A DNA stretch of 64,000 bases from Aureobasidium sp. EXF-3400 (lineage: Eukaryota; Ascomycota; Dothideomycetes; Dothideales; Saccotheciaceae), in assembly GCA_024195585.1 (NCBI GenBank), contig SWBL01000236.1, positions 18,800-82,799 of the forward strand, given 5' to 3'. Position numbers and translations under genes: made by a program. The notes beneath the pieces were generated by a model, which made no database searches, had not been told where the DNA came from, and saw only the letters and a program-made list of their open reading frames with translations. Below, piece by piece: positions 33,998 through 44,079 of the stretch (positions are counted from its first letter, which is position 1; each line of letters begins with the position of its first letter).

Positions 33998-35056
33998 TGG
34001 TAGGTCTGGTCGTTGTCTGTACAGACAACTGATGAGAGTTTGTCAAGGTCAATTGACTTTGTTCTATTTGGCTTCTCCCGCAGTCGGGGAGGATGGCTAA
34101 CAAATAGGCGGAGTCGGAGAAAAATTTATCGCCTCGAAGAAGAAGCTAATCTCAAAACGCTTCAATGGTCAAAGTTGGTGGAGAGTTGCTTGTAAATCCA
34201 GTTTGTCTCGTGCTTACGAGAGAGGACGAGGAACAGATGATGAACACCAACCTACCTAGGCGATGACTCTTTGTCGGGGCTATTACACCTTGGGGTGGCA
34301 CCGGTTCACGCGAGTCGTGACATACCAATCACGCCGTCACAGAGCGTCAACGATTTTATGCTTGTTTTGTGCAAAGTCATGGAAACGGCGGTTTTCTGTT
34401 CATGATTCGCCGAATCTTGGCCTTTCTTGACCGACATGCTGATGTGAGAAGAGTGATTCTAAGCACCGCGCTCTGGTGTAATGTAACGGATCACATCAGA
34501 GCGACAGAGAGAGCATGTTTAGCCCGCTGGTCGGTGTGGTGGCATGATGGCAGCTTGGTCGCGTTAGATAAAGTCGCTTCCTTTGGAGGAAGGTGCGATG
34601 CGAGGACGACGAGGCTAAGGCACGTGATACGAGTCTACTTGCCATAGACGAGAAAATATTTTCCAGCCCTCGAGCCACTGCAGTTTTCATGAGAGACGAC
34701 AGAAGCTTTTGAAGAAACGACAAAAACAAATATCAGTGAATCATTCTTAGACAAAATGAGCGACATGACCAAAGAAGAGCAGCCGATCGCCGGCCAGGAG
34801 CATGCCGAAGGCAGCGAAGACTCCAGTTCGGCAGTACGCAGACGCTCTTCATTCGAGGGCCGTGAATCAAAGAGACAGCGTCAGTCACTGCAATTATTGC
34901 AACTTTTCCCGTCGCAGCAACATTTCCAACAACCACCACCACCTCAAGCCCACGCAACTTCTTCCTGTTCACTGTTTCCTTCCAACTCGCACACTTGTTG
35001 CTGCTCAACCGTCACACAGTGTTTCCTCAAGAAGTTCTTCCAACAAGAACCTCGCC
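33998..35056. promoter_or_regulatory. Divergent region ACS transporter / NEP1 with upstream open frames
   Basis: 1.06 kb. It carries the decamer GGAAGGTGCG at 34588-34597. An ATG-initiated frame at 34756-35064 (102 codons) overlaps the NEP1 start out of frame. A second ATG at 34802 opens a frame that runs in phase into NEP1. These could be upstream ORFs in a long leader or an unrecognised 5' exon. Confidence 0.5.
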
Positions 35057-35874
35057 ATGGCTGACATCAAACCTGAACCTCAAGGCACCCAAAGTCTCCC
35101 TCCCCCATCACTGCCTCAGCTCGTAGCCGAGCAGCACGTTCCCATCCCCTCAAGCGACAAGGACTCGCAGCGCCTCATCGTCGTTCTGTCCAATGCCAGT
35201 CTCGAGACATACAAGGCCTCGTCCGGTGGCCGCGGTGGTGCCAAGGACGACAAGTACTCGTTGCTCAACAGTGACGAGCACATTGGTGTTATGCGCAAGA
35301 TGAACCGCGACATTTCAGACGCCCGTCCCGATATCACTCACCAGGTTTGTTGCGACTCTGTTTTTTTCGACTCTTTCCTCTCCTAATTTATGCGCAGTGC
35401 CTCCTCACCCTCCTCGACTCGCCGCTCAACAAGGCCGGCAAGCTCCAAATCTACATCCACACAGCAAAGGGTGTCTTGATCGAAGTCAGCCCCACCGTCC
35501 GCATCCCTCGTACCTTCAAGCGCTTCGCCGGTTTGATGGTCCAGCTTCTTCACAGACTGTCCATCCGCTCTACCACATCGCAAGAAAAGCTTTTGAAGGT
35601 CATCAAGAACCCCATCACCGACCACCTTCCTCCCAACTGCCGCAAGGTCACCCTGAGTTTCGACGCTTCCGTCGTCCGTGTTAGCGACTACATTGCCGAC
35701 CTCGCGCCCAAGGAGAGCATCTGTGTCTTCGTTGGTGCCATGGCCAAGGGTAACGACACCTTTGCAGACGAATTTAAGGACGACTCGATCAGTATCAGCA
35801 ACTTCAGTCTGAGTGCCAGTGTCGCCTGCAGCAGATTCTGTCACGCTGCCGAAGAAGTCTGGAACGTCATCTAG
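35057..35874 (+). CDS. NEP1: rRNA pseudouridine N1-methyltransferase NEP1/EMG1
   Basis: Exons 35057..35344 and 35398..35874, 254 aa. It is a SPOUT-class enzyme that methylates a hypermodified pseudouridine of 18S rRNA and is needed for small-subunit assembly in the nucleolus. Recognised blocks: [56 protein letters not shown] (across the splice), [34 protein letters not shown], and the cofactor-site region [15 protein letters not shown]. The chosen start gives a normal family length with a short acidic/proline N-terminus. An in-frame ATG at 34802 would add 85 unconserved-looking residues. Confidence 0.94.
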
Positions 35875-36827
35875 ATCGAAAACAACCACGATTACTACCT
35901 ACAAAATACATCAACCAAGAAACCCAAAGGAACGCCGTACAATAGCAGCATGTGGAAACGTTCGATCGCTTATGCATCGATTGCGCTTTCTGGACGGTCG
36001 TTCTCGTCACGTCTGCGTTGGACCCCCACGGCCTTAATGTGCCAGTCGCGCTATCACTTCTTTCATAGCTCTGGGTTTATAGGTGCGAACAAGGAGTGCT
36101 TGTATGCAGGATCTTTGTTTTGAATAGCCAACAGGAGTCCGGTCGGGTTGTCGGAAGCACAAACTCCAGATTGACCAACAGAGTCAACGAATAGAACAAA
36201 CCCATATCATCTCGTCCGAAATCCGCTCTTACGGTCGTATCTTTCTTCCAGTGATGTCTTCGGCCGCTCACGCGGGATGCTGGCAGACTACCTCAAGCCC
36301 CTGGCCACTTGACCATCTCTCGTTGGACGGGTGTTGTCGGATATGTTGGCCAGAAGGACTGGTCGGCAAAACTCGACCAACGAGGGCATTTGCCGAGCGG
36401 TAGTCTGTCGTCGTATTTAGCTTGCATGAAGCGCACACTTTCTACGTGGCACGTCCACCATGCGCATACCGCTCCTGATCTGCCCGCCGCACAGACGGTC
36501 GATTATATAGGCGATCGTAACCAGGGTCCTATTGGCGCTGGGGATCTCTTCCCGGCCGGACCCGCCTATTTCTCCTTCCACCTGTCTGCTGTCCACCTTA
36601 CCGAGGCGGGTCTTCCGGCCGCAGAAACATCTCCTCGTCAGCCGCCAAATATATAGAGCGTGCAGTAGTCTGGACGCGAACTCAACGTGTCCAAGATCGA
36701 GTCGATATGGCCGCTTGGCCGATTAATCATGTAGGAGCTCCTGTGTCTGACTGATATCTCTTTATCGGTGATATACCTCTGTCCTCTTCTCTGCATCTTT
36801 CTTTCCTGGTCAGACTCGAAGCCTGCC
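35875..36827. other. Spacer of 0.95 kb
   Basis: Lies between two plus-strand genes. Open frames (for example 36309-36656) have no family features. It probably holds the NEP1 3' UTR and the promoter of the VOC-domain gene. Confidence 0.5.
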
Positions 36828-39409
36828 ATGCCAGTGTCACATGTTGGCTTGACTGTCTCTCACCTACCTTCTGCGTGCTCGTTCTTCCTCTCAACACTCC
36901 AGCCTCTCGGTTACAAATACGTCGGCAACCAAGGCGATTCTGTCGGGTTTGGCACCGACGACGCTGATTTCTTTCTGAGTCCCGAAGTACCTGGGTATGA
37001 TCTCAATTGAACATGGTGGCCTCTAGAAGTCAAGCTGACCAGGATAATCACAGTATCTCACGTAGCAACGCACATGTGGCATTTTCCGCGACCAACAAAT
37101 CAGCGGTGAGAGACTTTTACGCGGCTGCACTTACCGCTGGCGGTCGACCGAACGGCGCGCCTGCCTTTAGAGGCTGCAACGATTGCATTTTCAATGCTGC
37201 GGTTCTTGATCTTGATGGCAACAGTATCGAAGTTATCTACCACCAACTCGAAGATGATGATGCATACACTACTGTCTCGGGAGGTAGTCGTGTTCTTACA
37301 TGGAGAAGAGGTATCGTGAATGTCTTGGGCGACGAGGATAGAACGACCTTTGTGTCAGCACGAAGGAGCCAACCTGACATCGAGAACATGTCCTCATCCA
37401 GCGCCACCGAATCAATACCTCGATCCCAGGGCCCGAGTATCACCAGGACTAAGTCGACATCAGCAGTCTCGACAACTTCGGAAGCCAAGAGCTCTGACTC
37501 TGGATTTCAGATCACTGGCAAAGCCATCATAGGCACTATCCTGGGAGCTGCAGCCGGTGCAGCGGTTGCATATGCCATGGTGAAAAGCGAGCAAGATAGT
37601 GCGCAACAAGAAGCAGACTTTGCCGAAACGATGGGTAGGAGACCTGCGTCGAGCAGAGCATCAAGTAAGGCACCTAGCAAGATTGCCCCGAGTCAAGCTC
37701 AGACTAGCAAGGCAAAGACCGTATTGAACTCCGCGACGACGAGCAAGACAGCGCACGCAAGGCAGTTGCCCGAACAAACGGCTGAGAGCGTGAAGTCCCT
37801 GCCGAGGACGAGAGTCCATCGCAACTATAGCACCACGGACTCTGTGGTTGCGTCTAGAGTGATGGAGCAGTTCAGCGACATTGAGTCCGAAGTCTCACTA
37901 CGGCCTCGCAAAGCACGTTCTGTGCGAGCCATCGAGCCGGCTCCCGAACCTCAGACGATCGACACCAAAAGCTATCACAGTCCCACGTATGTTTCGTTGG
38001 CGCCTACCTCAAGAGCCAGTAAGAAGCCCGAAAAGTCTGAGGCAGTGTACATACCGGCATCGCAATCTCTTACCCAGGTCCCCTCGAGATTTCCCTCAGG
38101 ACCACCATCGGTCACGCCAACAGAACGGCAGATTGAATACATCCCAGCATCCGTAGTCGGACCTCGACCATCAATCTTGTCCCGTCGGGCAGTCACATCG
38201 CCTCCATCGATCTGCAACACAGATCGCCAGATCGAGGATGTCCCGACACAAGCTCATGACTGGCCATCACAAGATCTCGTGGTTGCACGTCGAGACAGTG
38301 CGATGAGCATGTACTCGATACATTCAAGCAAGAGCAAGCATAGTAGACATTCTCACAGAGACTCTCCCAGAAGCCACCACGGCGAGCGCGGAGACATGTC
38401 GCCCGACAGAGCCAGTAGACATTCTCATAGGTCTAGCAAGCATCGAGAACCTTCAGTTGTAAGCCATCGAAGTGAGCATCGGGGAAACTCCCCAGATCGG
38501 CCAGGCAAACATCGTGATCCATCCTGTCATCGCTCTACAACATCGAAGACATCGTCGAAACATCGATCTGATGCATACAGAGATGAGTCACCATACGACG
38601 GATCCGATACGAGCACTATCAAAGCCAGTCAAATCAATGGGTCACGTTACTACTCTGCTGCCGGCATACCGCTACCTGAATCTCGCAAGACATCAGTCGT
38701 GACAGCAGCAGACCTTCCTTTGCCAAATTCTAGGAAGACCTCAGTAGTTTCTGCTGCAGAGTATGCGTTGCCAATCTCGAGGAAGACATCCATCGTATCG
38801 GGTGCAGATATGCGACTGCCGGACTCAAGGAGACCATCTCTGGTGTCGGCCATGGAAAGACCTCTGCCCACGTCTAGAGCTGGCTCAACAACCTCTGCGC
38901 ACCAGATCGCTCTGCCAGAATCCCGATCAGGAAGCATCGTTGGCAGCATTCTTGGGCGTCAGGCAGTGCAGGACGAACGATCCGCCGCTGGTATACCACT
39001 GCCAGAATCTCGCAAGACCAGTCTTGTAGGCGGTCTCCTCAACAGCGACCCAATACCTCGAATTGATGATCTCGAAACCGTGGCTCCAGATGATAGCATA
39101 TCTTGCGTCGCATCTCGCCACACTCGCCACGATCGCGATGAGTCTCGTCACCGCGAACGCAGCCACGACCGCGAGTCCAGAAAATCGAGTTCGAGCAAGA
39201 AACATAGACCAAGATCGTTACACGGAGAAGGGTCGAGACGCTCGAGTAGACATTCTGAAGCAGGCAGTGATGCTACTGTCAAGCCTCCGAAGAGCAGTAG
39301 ATACAGTGCTGCTAGTTTGCCTGTGCATGCGAGGAGTAGGACTGGTATTGAGAAGGATGAGAAGAGGGGACAAAGAAGTTTTGTTAGTGTTGCTTTTGGA
39401 GGTCGATAG
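36828..39409 (+). CDS. Glyoxalase/VOC-domain protein fused to a long repetitive Ser/Arg tail
   Basis: Exons 36828..36994 and 37054..39409, 840 aa. Residues 1-135 form one VOC (glyoxalase/bleomycin-resistance fold) domain: VSHVGLTVSHLPSACSFFLSTLQPLGYK, GFGTDDADFFLSPE, SNAHVAFSATNKSAVRDFYAAAL, and DLDGNSIEVIYHQ with a possible metal-binding Glu. The intron splits the domain and joins in frame. After it come a serine-rich linker, a hydrophobic glycine/alanine stretch (IIGTILGAAAGAAVAYAMV, about 213-232) that could be a membrane segment, and a basic His/Ser/Arg region. A block of about seven 18-22-residue repeats (about 591-715) is built on LPxSRKTSxVSAA. The tail looks disordered and rich in basophilic phosphosites. 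Function is unknown. Confidence 0.85.
38655..39035 (+). repeat. Degenerate 60-bp coding repeats (LPxSRKTS units)
   Basis: About seven successive units encode variants such as IPLPESRKTSVVTAAD, LPLPNSRKTSVVSAAE, YALPISRKTSIVSGAD, MRLPDSRRPSLVSAME, RPLPTSRAGSTTSAHQ and IALPESRSGSIVGSI. The first motif, AAGIPLPESRKTS, recurs after a 14-residue insert. DNA copies are diverged while the peptide core is kept, suggesting selection on the protein rather than recent slippage. Confidence 0.85.
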
Positions 39410-39664
39410 GTAGCATAGCGAGTGCAGAGAATGACCAACATGTTCGATAATTCTGGAGGAGGAAGGAATGTTCTTCGAGAGTTTGGGGCTGCTGTCTTTG
39501 ATGTTCGGGACGAAAGTGCGGAGTGGCTGCATTGACCGACCGTCGCTTGCGCGCATCCACATGTTTTATGAAAGGCAAATTATACAAGACCCTCGTCCTC
39601 CAGAATTTTTTGCGCCCGCCTGTACAAATCACCATACCAATCGTCTATATATCTTCAACACAAA

Positions 39665-40659
39665 ATGGGTCTTACCGACGATTTCGACGAGGAGGATCGT
39701 CCGTAAGTTTTTTTCCCGCTCATTGAATTCTTTTTCGAGAATAATACTGATGGTTTGCTGCACAAAACAGTCAACTGGATCCCTCCACTCTTGCCCTGCT
39801 CCAAGAATTCTACACTGAGAGAGATGAACGGGAAAAGCAATTCGAAGACTTGAAATCAAAAGCCGAAGATGAATTCGACAGTTCAAAGCCTTTGTCCATG
39901 GACCTGTTTACGGAAAGCTGGCAGGACAGCCAGTTCTGGTACAAGGATGAGACGGCAACCATTCTGGCCGAGCAATTGTTGGATGGTGTGACAGAGGACA
40001 GCAAGATTGCCGTTGTTTCTGCACCGAGTGTGTACATTCAGCTGAGGAATTTGCTTGTGAGTTTTCGGTCCTGGTATGCAGGGAATATTGGGAGATTTGC
40101 TAATGGAAGGAATACAGAACGATCGTGCAAGATATCCGATACGACCGAAACTCATGCTCCTTGAATTCGACGAGAGATTCGCGGTTTTTAAGGATGACTT
40201 TGCTTTCTACGATTACAAGCAGCCTATGAAATTGGATCGTAAGGACAAGATCAACTCAGTAACGGTAGCAATAAAAGCTAACAACTCGAACAGCCAGCCT
40301 CAAAGGCGCCTTCGACAGAATTATCTGCGATCCTCCATTCTTGAACGAAGACTGTCAATCAAAAGGTAACTACAACACATGTTCTCTGTGTTTCAAAGAA
40401 CAACATACTGATGGAATATGTCACAGCTGCACTCACTGTCCGCTGGCTGGCCAAGACATGGGAGGCTCCTCTCAGACTCATTCAATGCACCGGAGAGCGA
40501 ATGGAGTCACTAGCTCACAAGCTTTACGGTAAGGCCGGTATGCGTACCACTACTTTCCGTCCAGAGCACTCCAAGGGCTTGAGCAACGAGTTCAGATGCT
40601 ACGCCAACTTTGAGTGTGATGTCTGGAAGTTTGAGCCTCAAGCAGTTAGTCAGTCATAG
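39665..40659 (+). CDS. EFM5: Protein-lysine N-methyltransferase EFM5 (eEF1A Lys79 type)
   Basis: Exons 39665..39702, 39771..40056, 40118..40238, 40294..40365, 40427..40659, 249 aa (yeast Efm5 is about 248). It belongs to the N6-adenine-methyltransferase-like family that was shown to methylate a lysine of elongation factor 1A. Diagnostic parts: LDPSTLALLQEFYTERDE near the N-terminus, DSQFWYKDETATILAEQLL, the SAM-site region VSAPSVYIQL and LLEFDERF, and the catalytic-loop motif DPPF (161-164) in FDRIICDPPFLNED. The C-terminal NEFRCYANFECD is also family-like. Five exons with four introns of 55-68 bp all keep phase. Confidence 0.93.
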
Positions 40660-40940
40660 ATATCGAGTTGACTACGAATATTATACGAGGACGCTCATTC
40701 ACTAATATATCTTGTTACAACAAAGGGTGCAAACTAGGCTCCTTGAGTCAGAATTCGGAACATCAAGGTGACCGTACTAGACTGTGAATGTCATGTGTCA
40801 AGGTTGATTATTCTGATACGGTTTAAGAAGGATGGTTTTTCTGATCGTCATTTCTCAGATTGAGTGTCAGTACTTATACCAACTGAAGCATTTCTCGCTC
40901 ATCAGATCTGCTAATCCTTCCTGATCTGGCACTTTATCCT

Positions 40941-41037
40941 GGCGCTCTGGCCGAGTGGTCTAAGGCGTTAGACTTGAATTCAAAACTTCAGTAATCTAAT
41001 CTCTTCGGAGGCATGTGTTCGAACCACATGGGCGTCG
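40941..41037 (+). tRNA. tRNA-Ser (anticodon UGA) with a 15-nt intron
   Basis: Acceptor stem GGCGCTC pairs with GGGCGTC (41030-41036, with G-U pairs), followed by discriminator G, as expected for serine. The A-box TGGCCGAGTGG and B-box TGTTCGAACC are intact. The anticodon stem TTAGA pairs with TCTAA, with CT-TGA-A in the loop (TGA at 40975-40977). The intron is about 40979-40993, directly after position 37, where nuclear tRNA introns lie. A long variable arm with CTC/GAG pairing confirms class II. The T-stem ATGTG/CACAT is perfect. The mature length is 82 nt. It decodes UCA (and probably other UCN). Confidence 0.93.
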
Positions 41038-41325
41038 ATATATCCTTTTGCTTTTGACAAGGTCATCACTTTTGCTCGTTGGGTCTCTCTATGGAGCGCT
41101 GGGGTGATTGAGGAGTAAAGACATAACACGCACAGTGAACTGAATCTGATGTTTTTGGTCCGATTCCCGTCCATCTCTATGGATTTCCATTGCATCTTCG
41201 TAATGAAAGCAGGTACTGACATAAATCTTTTCGCGTACTGAACGACTTTTGGTATTATTGACATTATAATCACTCTCGTCATAACTTCTATGGGTATCTA
41301 CAAAGCTGTACAACAATTGAGGACT

Positions 41326-43878
41326 CTACATTCTCCTTGAAGATCTTTCCGCGAACGCTAATTTTCTCTGACCCCTGGTCTTCTTAGGTCCATCACGGTT
41401 GAAGGGTGATGCTACCCATCTCGGTCGACGAGATATCCGAACGAACTGCTTACGATACTCCCAGGCGATTTGATCTGCTTCTCGTTCCATATCGTTCAAT
41501 GGCTCCATCTGTGCCCTGCTCAACTCGAAATTTTCGCTCCGGAGCGTGAAAGCAGCTTCATCGAGGCTGTCTGCAACTTCCTCACCTTCAAGACGACGAA
41601 CAAAGGGAAGAATCCATTGAAACTTTTCCGTGCTAAGCCAGGAACCGTCTCGAAGAGGGCGAGTTACACCAGCATGAACAAGAGCCCGAGACATTAGACT
41701 GGAAAGTGGTGCATCTCGATCCCGTAGATAGTTCAAGCAATCACACACCTGTCTGAAAGCCATCCTTGAGGACAGCAGTGGTGATTTGGCTATCGCATAA
41801 GCAGCATGATGCACCAACTGTATCCTCTCTTTTGACAATGAGTTCTGAGCGGTTGAGCGCAAATTCACTGGCAGAGAATTTGCATAGTCTGGCCTGTTCA
41901 GCAGATCAAATATGGCTTCTGTACTCTTGACTGCTCGACTGTCGATGAGAGCGAACAACAGCTCAGGTATATTCGAAAGCCACTGGGTGCTTTGTGACCG
42001 GTTGAAGACGTCCAATGCCCATTGTGTTTTTCTTATGTCGATGAAATGTCGCATAATGTCCACAGCCACAGCATAAGGGATATGGACGTTGTTTTTAGAA
42101 AGTTGCGCAAAGAAATGATATGTCCACACAGGCGACTTGTGATTTTTCAGCACTTGAAACAAATCACTGAGCCAGCCAGTATAGTCAATCCCATTTTCGC
42201 TCAATAGTCTGAACAACTGGACCCAAGCTCCTCCACGACTTGGGTAGACACCTTTCTGATCCGGTTTGCAAGATTCACGCAGCGTTGATGCAACTCTGTC
42301 AAAGACATCTTGACGTGTCGGAAAATTTGCTCGGTGAGTACTTGACTGAGCAGTAGATCTAGACATGGTATATCCTACTCCATAGGTTTGAAGAGGGTCT
42401 TTGACCTTGGAGCCATGTCGACTGTGAGCGGTTGGCGAGTGCTGTAGCGGAAGGTGGTGTACTGTGGCCGGTGTTGTATCGCTCGTAATATCCAGTGTAT
42501 CGGAACTCGGTATCTCTGGTACCTCAAGTATAGTAGGCTTTATCCAACTGTGTAAGACGATAATGGCAGCATCTGCGGGATGAAGGGTCCGAAGGTGAGC
42601 GCCGAGTTCAGCGATGGTGAACTTCGAAGCAAGGAAAGGATAGAGGAGACTGGCCCATGATGAGTCAGGATCAAGTATCGAGGGACGGAAGAGACAGAGG
42701 TCATCAAGCCAGCAAACAAGTCTCTCAGCACGATCCATGTGAGTGATTTGGAGATCACAGAGACTTTTAACGAACTTCTGAGTGGCCGAGAATACCATGA
42801 AGTCGAAATGCTCATCGGGAATAACACTCAAGATAGGCATTAGTTGATCTGAAGGACCGAGCCGTTCAGTTCGAGACAGGATAGCTTGTTTGAGGTATTT
42901 GATCATGACCTGACTGCCCGACCGGCTGGAAAACGAAACAAGCGCAGCCATGAGCTCGAGGACGTCTGGTGATGGCGGTAGAAAAAGCATGTTCTTGAGC
43001 AGTTGAGAGCGGAGGCGCATTGGAGGAGGACTTGGAGCATAGGCTTGTACCAAAGATTGATGAAGCATGGTGTTGACTTCTAACAACAATCGCTGATCAA
43101 TTCCTGCAGCTTCCTTGGCCACGTCTGTGAGAATATCCGACAACTCTTCGTCTAGCATGGTGCTCAATGCAATCTTGTCGCATACAAGACAAAAGAGATC
43201 TCTAAGGAGTTGAGAGCGGGCGTCGGTAGCAAATAGGTGGTTGAGATATGCACGAGAGTTGTGGGCAACCTCATGGTTCAAATCGCTCTGCAAAAAGGCC
43301 AGAATTTGATCATGAGTGGACTGTTTCAAGAGTGTACGCAAGGCAGCTTTGCTAAAGTTCAAGGAAACAGTGGAGTCCGAATGCATGGCAGCATGTGCTC
43401 GTACCAGCGAGTCTAAGGTCCGGCATGAAGCCAATGAAATTGTGTACTCGTCGAGAGAACGCTCCTGGTCATGTATGGACTCGGGAGGTGGTGGAGCGGT
43501 GCGAGAGGTGTAAGAGTCGATAAAGGTGGGAAGTGACCGAGGTGTTGTCGGAGCGGGAGGACTGTGGTGCGGTGGGCTCGGAGCACGCGACTGGGTGGTA
43601 CTTGGTGGAGCCCATAACGAGGTCATGTCGACACCTCCGGAGCCGAACAGAGCGCCAAAGTCGGGAATCATACCCAGTGAGGGATTGGGCATGCTGAGGC
43701 CAGCCATGCGTCTCCTAGCGAGACGGCGACGAGCCTCCAATGGCCCCGGGACATTGCTGCCATGGCGTCTAGTATTTGTATGCGTATGGTTCACCAGACA
43801 AGTGTTGGCGAAACGACGGTAGGCAGCAGCAAGGGTGTCATCGGAGATCCAGATGTGCGGCTGGAGTCGACATGGCAT
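41326..43878 (-). CDS. Unrecognised 850-aa protein, possibly mitochondrial helical-repeat
   Basis: Single long exon. I take the ATG at 43878; an ATG at 43992 would add 38 residues but would run to within 88 bp of the divergent uS2m start. The N-terminus is Arg/Ser-rich and poor in acidic residues (YRRFANTCLVNHTHTNTRR, EARRRLARRRMAG), suggestive of a mitochondrial targeting sequence. A Pro-rich linker follows. The rest is almost entirely helical, with loosely repeated 30-40-residue helix pairs (for example WTYHFFAQLSKNNVHIPYAVAVDIMRHF, TQWALDVFNRSQSTQWLSNIPELLFALID) reminiscent of divergent PPR-like fungal proteins. The C-terminus is basic (RISRRPRW...KKTRGQRKLAF). I cannot name the family. 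A mitochondrial RNA-metabolism role is only a guess. Confidence 0.75.
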   Translation of the reverse strand: MPCRLQPHIWISDDTLAAAYRRFANTCLVNHTHTNTRRHGSNVPGPLEARRRLARRRMAGLSMPNPSLGMIPDFGALFGSGGVDMTSLWAPPSTTQSRAPSPPHHSPPAPTTPRSLPTFIDSYTSRTAPPPPESIHDQERSLDEYTISLASCRTLDSLVRAHAAMHSDSTVSLNFSKAALRTLLKQSTHDQILAFLQSDLNHEVAHNSRAYLNHLFATDARSQLLRDLFCLVCDKIALSTMLDEELSDILTDVAKEAAGIDQRLLLEVNTMLHQSLVQAYAPSPPPMRLRSQLLKNMLFLPPSPDVLELMAALVSFSSRSGSQVMIKYLKQAILSRTERLGPSDQLMPILSVIPDEHFDFMVFSATQKFVKSLCDLQITHMDRAERLVCWLDDLCLFRPSILDPDSSWASLLYPFLASKFTIAELGAHLRTLHPADAAIIVLHSWIKPTILEVPEIPSSDTLDITSDTTPATVHHLPLQHSPTAHSRHGSKVKDPLQTYGVGYTMSRSTAQSSTHRANFPTRQDVFDRVASTLRESCKPDQKGVYPSRGGAWVQLFRLLSENGIDYTGWLSDLFQVLKNHKSPVWTYHFFAQLSKNNVHIPYAVAVDIMRHFIDIRKTQWALDVFNRSQSTQWLSNIPELLFALIDSRAVKSTEAIFDLLNRPDYANSLPVNLRSTAQNSLSKERIQLVHHAAYAIAKSPLLSSRMAFRQVCDCLNYLRDRDAPLSSLMSRALVHAGVTRPLRDGSWLSTEKFQWILPFVRRLEGEEVADSLDEAAFTLRSENFELSRAQMEPLNDMEREADQIAWEYRKQFVRISRRPRWVASPFNRDGPKKTRGQRKLAFAERSSRRM

Positions 43879-44079
43879 GGAAGGCGCCTGGCAATTCGAC
43901 GATTGACTAATTGACAGGTGCGGGAATGCGTACAGTAAAGTGCATGTATGGTCGGCGGCAGGTGCGCGATGCTGCGCCAAGCCCGCGTCCATCGCAGTTT
44001 CCCTCGCGCATCTCGAAATGTTCCAGCCGTGCACAGCGACTTTGTCCACTCACTCTCCGCTCTACGCCCGTTATTCCAG

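Noticed and set aside
34369..34647. Plus-strand frame of 92 codons
   Set aside because: Lies in a promoter region, no recognisable domain, and length is within chance expectation.
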